Notes under the pieces: model-generated
What the model was told of the DNA's origin: nothing
The model's database searches: none
What the model saw: only the letters and a program-made list of their open reading frames with translations
DNA from: Neoscytalidium dimidiatum
Lineage: Eukaryota; Ascomycota; Dothideomycetes; Botryosphaeriales; Botryosphaeriaceae
DNA: 64,000 nt
Direction of reading: 5' to 3'
NCBI GenBank assembly: GCA_037367355.1
Contig: CM074698.1
Span: 1,612,001-1,676,000 of the forward strand
Program-made: the position numbers and the translations under genes
Part shown: positions 54,634 through 64,000 of the stretch, piece after piece
How positions within the stretch are numbered: position 1 is the stretch's first letter
Layout: each line of letters begins with the position of its first letter

Positions 54634-57600
54634 TGTGTTTGAGATGGACGGCCCACGAGCGTAAGGGGGTTTGGCTGGAAGTCGGAGCAGTCCTGAGCAC
54701 ACGAGGCGACGAAGAGCGAGAATGGACGAATGGATGGAGTGGGATAGAGGGGATTGAGGCTGATGCGCAAATAACGCGCAGCGACCCTGGAGTGGGGCAA
54801 AGCACAGCGGCAACAACAACGCGGGGCATCGGCCAGGAAGCATGGATCAGCTTCAGCACACCAGCATCAGGACCAGCCCGCCTGGTCAGAGCTCCCCCGC
54901 CTGCCATCCTGCGACCACACTTCGTCTCTGCATCCTCAACCTTTCTCTTTGCACCCCAGGCCTCAACATCCGTCGCGCATCGTTCATGTCCCACCTGCCC
55001 GGCAATAACGGCCACACCACACACCCCCAGAAACATTTGCCGGCTCAAACTCCGGAGATTGGGCGAGCCTCAACGGACCGTGACGCAGTATCAGCTGCAG
55101 ATCCTTCCGCCCCCTTTCAATGCATCTCTGCTTGTCAAGTCCACGCGGTTTCCACCATGCTACAAGAGCAGTTTCTTGATTCGTTTCGCACTGCACAAGT
55201 ATGCCGTGTCGCAATGCCTTCCCTAGCATCTTCGCACGTCGGCTATCATTGAACTGTGCGTGTATACTTTCTCTCCGCTCTTTGATTCGAGACTTCGTTG
55301 CCGTCTGTCTGTTTGATCTGCTGCATGTCCATCGGCTTCTCCACGTTACACCATCTGGCACTCACCATATCGCGCATACCGGTTTGCGGTGCGATTCAAA
55401 TTGTCCGAGGACCCACTTAGACGAGAAGGCAGCTTGCTTAGATAGGTGCCAGGTCGAAAATTCGCAGACGCAGCTACTGTGATGGTTTGATGCTTTCCTA
55501 GATCTTGCCTTGAGTGCGCCTGGCGAACTTTGTCGATCTGTAACACTCTCCGGCTCCACAACGTCATCGGTATGATTTTCTTTCTCGTGACGTGCTTGAG
55601 ACACCTTTCTCTTAGTCAGTCCTGGAACCTTGGTGTCTCTTTGTCTTATTCCGAGGTGGGTTCTGGAAAGAATTGGTAGCTTGGTAGCTTGTAGATGCTT
55701 TGCGCAAATTACCCAGTTTGAATATACTTTTTGCGTCAGAGTCTCTCCTATCTAAGCGAACTCTCTCAGTGGCTTTTGCCCTTGCCAGGCACGGCTTTCA
55801 TTCGTATGCGGACAGGCTCAAACAGCGAGAGGGCAGAAGCGCAGTATCCCTAGAGTCTGTGCAACATGAGCTAAACCAGGCATTTCTTGTCTTCGATTAT
55901 TTTTTCATGTCCTGCGTAGTATGCGAGAGTGACGTTTTCCAGATGTATTTGCGACCCGGTTTCTAGGGTGAGAACGGATTGGTCGGCAGTGCCGTGCTTC
56001 AGTCCCTGATAATTGGGTTGCCTGGATGCGCAGATGAAGGAGGCATTCGTTTCCCTCCCGTCGAGCGGCTAACTAAGCGACACGTGCCGGACATGAGGGA
56101 TCTGGGAGTTCTGCTGCTGGCGGGATGGGACATGGAGGAGTCGACGCGGCCAAGTTCGGCTGGCGCAAAGCACCACTGCAGTAACCGCGAGGAAGACATC
56201 GCTGCCAACATCCATTCCTCTCACATATTTACTCAACAAGTTTGGGAATTTTACTCCAACATTGCGCTACTTTCCGGCTTGTTGCATCTCCATACATCCA
56301 TCGCGCCGGCTGCTGATCTACTCATGAAGCTTACGTTTGTTTGCTACCACTGGGCACTGACGAACGGACGCTCAACCCTTCAAAAGCATGATGGATCATC
56401 CACGCACACACGCACACACACGAAGCTTTTCCTCTGTAACATACGCGCTGTTCACCCCTGTTCGTGCTGTCTCACGTCACACCTTCTTGCTGACTTCCTT
56501 ACAGACTATTGCCTAGAAGACCCAGTGTCAGAGCAGCACCGTTTTTCTCGCTCCCCCTCGTCTCTAAATCCTTTCAGCGGAGAACGCTAGCAGTGTCCAC
56601 GCTACTGTTCTGAGATCTGCGTATCTCAGATAGATTCACAGCGGCACATTCCACTACAGTCGTGACCAGTCGTACCAGGATGATAATACTAGGACGCTAT
56701 AGGACATATTTGGGGTCTTCGAGCGGCTTGAGACATGCCTACGTAGCATAGAGGAGATTTGGTCTTGATGATCTGTAACATTGTCTCCGCAGCAATGTGG
56801 CAGAGCCGCAGAGGTCTCATCTCACATGCGCCTGTCGCAGATAATTTATGAGAGTGAAATTTGTTGTGCATCCCTCGCAATATGAACACAACTATGGCAT
56901 TGTTCTCTGTCCAAATGGACATTATGGTAAATTCAATTTCGCACTGTAGACCGCCTCCGCACGCGCGAAGATTTCGGCAGAGTAAAGTGTGAGCACGAAA
57001 CCATGTAAATCGACATGACAACATTATTAATATCCTCAAACCGAACATTTTAAATTACGAATCCTTTTCTAACCATTGAGAATTGAGCGTCTATGCGGAA
57101 CTCTTCAAATGTGGTGGCACCTCGCGTTGGCACTGAGAAGGGCTAATATCGACGAAATCATGGACACAGCACAGCGGTAACTATCTATCACAGTGCTTCT
57201 TGTCAGACCGCAAGTGAATCTATCATAATGAGTGCCTAAAGCCATATTTCGCCCGGGGCTGCGCATGAGATAGCCTTGTGTCCATCGTCAACGTGTCCAC
57301 AGGCTGTCCGGGGATTCAAATTCATTCGAGACCTATGGATGGATTTTATATACGAAAAGCCCATACACGTCGAAACAACAGTTCTGATCCGGGGAATGCT
57401 AGCCCTAATAGGTTTACCATAGCTCGTGGCTTTACATAGCAGGATGTCCCGTGGCATCTTACAAGACTTTGAATTGACGGAATGCCATGCTTGCGATGTG
57501 ACTCTATGCATACGCCATATGAATATCTGTAACTATTCAAGCCGACTGGTTTGTGCTTAGATACCTATGCTGCTGATCTTTGGCCGTGAATGTGAGGTGG

Positions 57601-57940
57601 CTTGGAGTGGTCCGGCCTGCCAGTCACATTATGCAAGACAAATTCTTTCTACGCATGACAATTTCTATGGCCGCATTCCCGGCATCAGGCAGCCAATGCC
57701 TGGCTTACTGGTCAAATGGCCGTTGCTGTTGGCACTAGACCGAATTCTGCCAGTGCGTATGCCACATGTGCCTGCACGAGGGGCAAGATCAGCACTTTAG
57801 CCCACCCATGCAGCACTTCTGCCTGGAAAACAAAGATTTTTGCAAAACCCTGCATTAGCAGGTCTTCCAGTCATTTCCACGCGGACCATTGCCCCGGGAA
57901 CAGGCGTCACGAGGGACCCTCCCCCAGTCCCTCACCACCC

Positions 57941-57948
57941 TATATAAA
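57941..57948 (+). promoter_or_regulatory. TATA box with CT-rich downstream tract
   Basis: TATATAAA is followed within 20-70 nt by CCCTCTCCCTCCATCTTCCC, a poly(T) run and CTCTCTAGCTCTCTTT, the classic layout of a strong fungal promoter and start region. The first downstream ATGs open only short frames (five codons, then a 112-codon ORF at 58324), so the transcript may be spliced, non-coding, or a small protein gene. Confidence 0.5.
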
Positions 57949-58323
57949 CGAACCCTCTCCCTCCATCTTCCCTTTCTTTTTTTTTCCTCTCTAGCTCTCT
58001 TTGCCTTCTTTGGCTTAGATCAAGTGTAGTAACTGTTCTTGCCAGATTAATCTCTGGGTTACCGGCCTACGGGTCGTGATCAAAGACCACTTTTTGGAAA
58101 TTGGTATACGACTGTGGGCTTGCCTGCAGCTCGTAGACCACAGTGTCGCTCGTATTGCACTGCTTCTGGCTGACGCGAAGAGCCTCTGGCTCTTAATTCT
58201 TTTTCGTTGAGCTGCTTGCCTTGGAGCGGGCACTTGAGGAAGAAGATTTTTAGTGTTTTATGTGCTCCGGTCTTGAAGTTACTTCTCTTTGGTGTGGTAA
58301 AATGAAGATAAGCTGAGTCCCAC

Positions 58324-58662
58324 ATGCATAGGGAAGATGTTTTTCCACCATCGCAGAAGGTCTGCATGCTGCAGCTCGCGCATTCTGCGCTCGCTTTGGT
58401 GTTCACACTCTGCGCCAGCCTCTTTCTGCGCACATGCCGCCAAGGCCCAGGACCCGTATTTCGTGGTTTGACAAATATCTCTTGCTGTCCATCAAGCATT
58501 GGCGTTGGAGTACGCTCTTTCGTGCACCTAGCGTCGAGGGCGACGCGAAGCCGAAGAGCTATTAGAAGTTGCAGCAGAGCTAGCGCGTGTTACGGATATC
58601 TATCCATGGAGGGCTGGCGTTCTCTCTTACCCAAGACCATGCATGCATGGCCTTTCGAATAA
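58324..58662 (+). CDS. Possible small Cys-containing protein (weak)
   Basis: A 112-codon ORF about 380 bp downstream of the TATA box at 57941. It has one hydrophobic stretch near residues 20-36 (HSALALVFTLCASLFL) and about seven cysteines, but no cleavage-site-like signal peptide at the very N-terminus and no recognised motif. It is listed because of the promoter-like sequence upstream; chance remains likely. Confidence 0.15.
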   Translation: MHREDVFPPSQKVCMLQLAHSALALVFTLCASLFLRTCRQGPGPVFRGLTNISCCPSSIGVGVRSFVHLASRATRSRRAIRSCSRASACYGYLSMEGWRSLLPKTMHAWPFE

Positions 58663-61600
58663 CAGGTCATACCCGCGTGCCTTCTTCAAGTTCCTGTTGG
58701 CCTCTTCCAGCTTTGCGACGCCGTCGCGACCCGGCAGTCACGGCCCAGGCGGCGGCGACAACGTTGACGACATTGAGCGCCAGAGGCAGCCCACATGGTG
58801 CACTTCCCGCACGAGCCTTCCTCACGCGCGTTGCAAAACTGTGTTGGATTACTCGGACATTCTACGCCGGTCGCAAATAACAGTTTAAATGACAGGTGCC
58901 ACAACCATCTCTTCCACACCTCCACAACTCTCCTTAGCCGCCACGGCACCCCGAAAGATCATCTCCGACCTCGTTTCCTTCTACCGATTGTCGCACCGCA
59001 GTCCAACGTGTCCTAACGCACTATTCCTTCGGCTCAACACTACGCCTTTGCCTATCCTCTTGCCCGGCTGGACCCCGTTCAGGATGGACTTCAACCCAAT
59101 GAAAGCTCCTGCACTAGATACCAACAAATGCTGCAGTGCACAGAAAGAGGCGAAGATATTAGGTTACGTAGTAGTCAGGATCCTGTTATTCTTAGGACAC
59201 ACGACGAGCGTGATGGAGGCTTCTCGGAACTTGCTGACATTTCTGGGCAGACTCCATACAAGCAGAGGTTGGGCAGACGGGATGACTCGGATAGTAGCAA
59301 AACAGACCCACGTGTATGGAAGCCACCAGGCGGTCTCATCACGCATTAGTAGCCCATCCTGGGTCAGATTCAGGGCCACCGAGTCTTCAGTCGGGCGGCG
59401 CTTAATCCTTCTCCTACATCGTTGGCCAGAGGGATCGGCATGTAGCAGGAGTCCTACTACAGGTGCGTGCTTGACAACAATCAATATTATCAGTGCATAC
59501 TATAGACAAGGGTTCTCAATTCGGAGGAGATAACCAAATCGCAGCAGACGTAGAATAAGCTTCCAGTAAGTCACACGGGACCAGGGTTGGGTGCCATGGA
59601 TCCGAATTCCGTTGGAATGAGTATCTCCTCGTCAAAGAAGGTTTTTCAGTACAGGCGCTCATTCTCACAGGTCGACGGGCTGGCATATAGTGTCCGGCTG
59701 CAAAAGATAATGTAGCTCCACAGCATCGATATTGCTGATATTCTATCAGACAACTACATGCATATTCATTCGAAAGCGCTGCAGTCATCCTTCATATACT
59801 AAGTATGAACACCAACAAGTAATCTCAAGTGCAAGCTTAAAACATATTACGGAATCGGTAAAGTAACTTCATTGCATATCGAGAATCAGATCACAAGAAT
59901 GATCCTGTGCAGCATCTGCAAAGCAGACTGACCCGAAATTCGAGCTGAGCCTCCTCCGAATGCCTTATAAGTCAAGCTTGCGCTTGTTACACCAATGGTC
60001 ATACTATATATATAATGATGCATGGAATGCGCGTAGTTTTTGGGTAACGAATTTATGCAAGGGGTTGGACCGACGTGGTACAACTGCACAGAGCATTCCA
60101 GCCATTCCGCTTGTGCCACCATATCCATGAAAAACACTTTATTCGTTTCCACTAAAGAGCTCTTATAGCGTCTTGCTAAGAGGAGTTGTCGAAACTTCGA
60201 GGAACTCGTGCATGCCATACTAGATTCTACCCTGAATCTATTTTCGTGGAGAAGCGCTTCTCGAAACAGATGCCCATGGCCCACTACATCGTCAGGAAAT
60301 GTGAGGAATGAGCACAAGTTAAGATCGTTTAGGACATGAAGCCTGTGTGAAAGAGAAGTACGAGACATCCAGAGCTCATCTCAAAGGGGGGTTGGCGTTG
60401 AGTGTCGGCAAAGCAGAGTGCGAACAAACCATCTACAATTCTGTTCCGTGGGGAGAGCTTCCATACATGAACATTTTGCGCAGAGCCTTCAGCGCTTTAG
60501 GGCAGGCAAGAGGAGTCAGAGGTGACCTTTCCCTCCGTTAGCATCGACACATCGATTCCCCTTCGGCCATGGAAATCGAGCTGACCGGAAAATACCCCTG
60601 CGAGGGGACAATTAGAGTCTGAAAAATTTTTCGCTAACAAATATTTTAGAAGGCTACCTAGACTAGCCCTGATACAGCGCTCGAATCAGTCCTCCGTCGG
60701 AGGCAGCACGCAAACTCTGGATCCACGCCACAGCAATGCCGGTCGGGAAGACTGCGACATTCGCAGTGATAAAGTAACGATCTGTCAGTTTTAGGCGTGG
60801 TCTGTTAAAGCGGCACTACCTCACCGCCTGCAGATCGGGACTTCCGCTTGTGCAGCTAGTGGTAAAAACGCTTTCATGTTGGACGGGCCGAATTGGACAG
60901 CAATGTGTTTGAAATGGGCATAGAATGGCATCATGTAGCATATGACTTTATGTTTCTGCTACCGTGCGATTAGACCAACATCAAGCCAGAATCACGCATC
61001 TCGTACAGATTGAGTGGCGATGATCCGGATGGTATTATTTGGACAGGCATCTTGAGGAGCATATGAAGGTAAGTCCTGATACCACGAGAGACCGGTGGAA
61101 GCTGTGCCGGCGTGCGAGCTACGTTCGACCAGATCGATTCCCGTACCAACCAGGAGCGTACAACAAGGTTGACCAAGCTCGGAACATCGCAAGTAGAAGC
61201 AAGTAAAGGGGAGGAAGAGTTGAAGAAGCTTCGAACGTCAATGCTGCGGGCCATGGACGTGCCAAAACAGGAAGGAACCGGACTGCATCACAGACGCGGC
61301 GACCCACGCGCCGAGTTACCCAACCGAGGCTCCACACGCCGTAACAAGTGCGCGTGGCCTCCAGCCAGCGCCTGATTAACCAATTACTTCTCCAGATCCG
61401 CGCATGCCGCGTAGGAAGTGCTTGAACGGAGCGTCCGAGCCAAGAGCCACATGCCACAACAGGAAAGAGAAGATGTCAAAGAGCACCGTGAAGTCCACAA
61501 TAAACGTATCAGAGGGTAACTATGACAAAGATAATTGATGCGAAAGAGACTTAATGCGGCACAGAAGTGTAAAAAGTGGAAGCGAGGGAGAAAATATCAC

Positions 61601-64000
61601 TCCACTGAGAGCCGCGTTTAGCCGCGAATGCATGCGTTTGGACCACCGTGGCCGTACTCGAGGAGATTTTACGGCAACATCCTAGTGCAAGCGAGGTACA
61701 CTTGCGAGAGGAGAATTCAAATATAAGAGGTTGCCGACATTCTGAAATGCTAAATGTAAATTTGTCGAACCTGCTGAGAGGGGAGCCTTGTGGTTTTCCA
61801 AGAATATTGGACGGCGCGATAAATCCGAAGCACGACAACAGATGGCATTGAAAAGTAAGAGTCTGCTTCGCCACATTGCTCTGAACACCGCGGCTAATAG
61901 TAAGACAAAAGAAAGTGGACGAGAAATTTTGGGTCCGGGAGTGAGCGAAGCACGCTGGCACTGGAGTCATGGACAAGTGAAGGAAGGATCAACGCCGGAG
62001 CGCAATATCCAGATACCCACCGCGAAGACATCGGGAGCGTCGAGAAGAGTCGATATTATGATAGCAGGACGGATTTACAAGAGAGATTTGAAAAAGGGCC
62101 CGGCTGATAAGGGGGAGTGGCCGAGGAAGCAACATGCGAGCCAATGACAATGGCGAGTAAGAGAAGGACTCTGGAAAATGTACCACTGAGGCGCAAGAGA
62201 GCAAGAGACGGAGGTTTCTATGACATCACTACTAGCCATCTTCGGATCGGCCAAGAAAAGATGTACCTCCTGGACGCTCGCAGCGAGAACGAGCAGCCAG
62301 TCGTTTCCCGGATTGAACGGACCCTGATCTTCATGGCTTCGGAGGACAAGGACGGGTCGAGGAGACAGTATTTGTCACTCGCCACTGCATCTGTCCTCCG
62401 GTCGGGTAGAGGTCCCCGCACGGAAGAGACGATTTTGATTCATCGGTAGGAACAACTTGGACGTTATAGCTGTCAGCTGACCATTGAGACGACGAAGTAA
62501 GGAGCAGAAGTTAAAAGAAAAGACGACCAATGAAAGAGGCTGGATTGGAGTGAGGCGAAAGGAAGTTGTAGAGCAGAGAAGAAAGCTCGTTATCGGTCAT
62601 GGATTTCCACGATGCCTCTTGCAGCAGCCGACATCCCCCCTTTGGCAGCTGCAGCTAACTTACGAGCCTTGCATTCATGCAACCGCCCACCTGCAGAAAC
62701 CGACGAGGAACTGGACCGCTGCGAGCAACCCGCCGGGACGGCAACGCTTCTGCCGCAGGAAGCTGCATGTTCTCATGCAACGAAGCTTCTACCGGGCTTA
62801 ACCGTCGCTTTTGCATCTTCCACGCATTCACCACCGCTGGTCCTGGTCAGCCCAAACGGGCAATACGCCTGGCGTCAAGTATGGGCCCCCTCCCTCCCGC
62901 CCTCCGATAAGCCGCAAAAACGCCGGCTTGCGGCTGGCGGCGGGCGGCCTGCTGCCTTGCTTTCCACTCCCCCTCGATTCTCCGGCGGGCCAACTCGTCA
63001 TGCCAGGCAGTCCTCGCTCGCCCTCGATCGCTAGGAGTCCTGGGAGGTCTGGCCGTCGGCGCAAAGGGCCGTCGTGATCGAACGGGGCCGGCCGCCTCCA
63101 TGGACGGAGCGCTAGACAGCAGTCTCGCTCCTAGGCCGGTTGTGGCATATCACCGTCCAGACCAAGATTTCGGGGACTGGTGGCAGAAGTTGGCCTGAGC
63201 CCTCTCGCCTTGGTGGTCCCCTCTTTTCTACTTTGCTGAGGGAGGCAAGTGGGCAGGTAGGCAGGCGCTCGACAGCCCCGCCGGGAGATGCACGATTGAG
63301 TTTATTGAGCGGTTCGCTTAGGAGGGCCTCAGGCATCCGTGGGCGCAACGGGGCGCTGGTGGTATGGGGGTTGGTTTGTGTGTAGTGTGATGCGGCTAGG
63401 GGAGGCTGGGCGGGCAACAGAAGCAGGGGGCGGTAGGGCCAACAACCCTGGGCTTGGGAGGGCGGAGAGAGGAGGGAGGAGGGGAGTGTGACGGCTCAGG
63501 ATATATGCGGGCGCATTGACTCGCGGCGCGGCGGGCGTGGGTATCCACAGCGCTAGATGTCGCAGGGCGCTAGACAGGTCGTCTCGGGCCGTTGGTCGCT
63601 CTCGGTGCTCAGTGCTGGGGCGGGTCGTGCGGTTCGTTTGGAGGAGGTGGAGGTCGGTCGCGCAGCTGGCCAGCCGGGGGTAACCCAGAGGCCGGGGTGG
63701 TCGGCTGGCAGCGTGCCCGCAGTGTCGTCGTCCCTTTTGAGCTGCTGCGCGCACGCCATTAGCTCGAGATTGCGCCAGGCGCTGCAGGTGCTGGTGGCTG
63801 CTATCGAAGGCCGGCTCGACATTCCACCAAGATTTCCAGAAATTCTAGAACGACGTGGCTATCTCAGCGCGAAGAGGGGGCGACCCTGGGGCAGAGCTCT
63901 CTGGCGTAGGCGCGCGAGGGACAGCCCGCGGCTGTTTTGCCGGTTGCGTCGCTGGCGGCACTGGTCAGCTGGCGGCACACGAGCGGACGGGACCATCTCG

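Larger units (their letters stand above)
54634..64000. other. 9.4 kb gene-poor right end
   Basis: No gene could be supported over 9.4 kb. The stretch 56.6-61 kb is lower in GC and full of short frames. A TATA box with a CT-rich tail (57941-58010) looks like a real plus-strand promoter, followed by a possible 112-codon ORF (58324-58662) with one hydrophobic segment (ALALVFTLCASLFLRTC). From 61.1 to 62.5 kb the plus strand is purine-rich with frames such as 61788-62147 and 62117-62449 that look charged but unrecognised. From 62.6 kb to the end the DNA becomes GC-rich again, perhaps the upstream region of a gene outside the window. Purine/pyrimidine tracts and simple repeats are common. Confidence 0.4.

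Noticed and set aside
1..64000. tRNA, rRNA, CRISPR arrays and intact transposons
   Set aside because: No TpsiC-loop-like GGTTCGAATCC stretches, no rRNA-like conserved blocks, no regularly spaced repeats, and no reverse transcriptase, integrase or transposase motifs were seen. Reading by eye may miss degraded copies.

Overview
The window reads as nuclear DNA of a filamentous ascomycete (Pezizomycotina). Protein-coding genes are broken by short GT..AG introns, mostly 44-115 nt, and intergenic regions are long and rich in poly(T)/poly(A) tracts. The recognisable proteins have fungal hallmarks: HbrB, a Zn2Cys6 regulator, Rxt3, Btn1/CLN3, Gon7 and an eukaryotic-type UreG with a His-rich N-terminus. 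A Dothideomycete-like origin is a guess from overall style, not shown by the sequence. No rRNA, tRNA, CRISPR array, intact transposon or prokaryotic operon was seen.

Layout. 0-5.7 kb: HbrB (TORC2 subunit, minus strand, running off the left edge) faces Gon7 (KEOPS) across a 0.4 kb shared promoter, followed by an unknown two-exon gene. 5.7-15.8 kb: a six-exon cytochrome P450, then UDP-glucose 6-dehydrogenase and a cellulose/hyaluronan-synthase-like GT2 glycosyltransferase transcribed divergently from a 1.75 kb intergenic region that carries an exact 16-bp palindrome. 15.8-21.2 kb: poorly characterised plus-strand genes. 22-25.8 kb: a Zn2Cys6 transcription factor divergent from an Ost-alpha/TMEM184 membrane protein. 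27.5-28.3 kb: an unknown C2H2 zinc-finger protein. 30.6-37.4 kb: Btn1 (CLN3) divergent from Rxt3 (Rpd3L histone deacetylase complex). 40.1-41.7 kb: bifunctional 6-phosphofructo-2-kinase/fructose-2,6-bisphosphatase. 45-49.5 kb: two unknown genes, one a membrane protein. 53.7-54.6 kb: urease accessory GTPase UreG. 54.6-64 kb: about 9.4 kb with no gene I can support.

How the genes work together. Most are unlinked housekeeping or regulatory genes: TOR signalling, tRNA modification, lysosome/vacuole function, chromatin, glycolytic control and urease maturation. The one stretch that looks like a functional unit is UDP-glucose dehydrogenase plus the processive GT2 enzyme. One makes UDP-glucuronate from UDP-glucose, the other should polymerise a UDP-sugar across the plasma membrane. 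Together they suggest a dedicated extracellular polysaccharide module, possibly with the nearby P450 and a CGG-binding regulator. This is inference.

Several introns here are multiples of three and lie in open frame, or remove a single in-frame stop (14047-14094, 18859-18915, 24612-24662). Simple ORF calling mis-models these genes, so exon structures are given explicitly.
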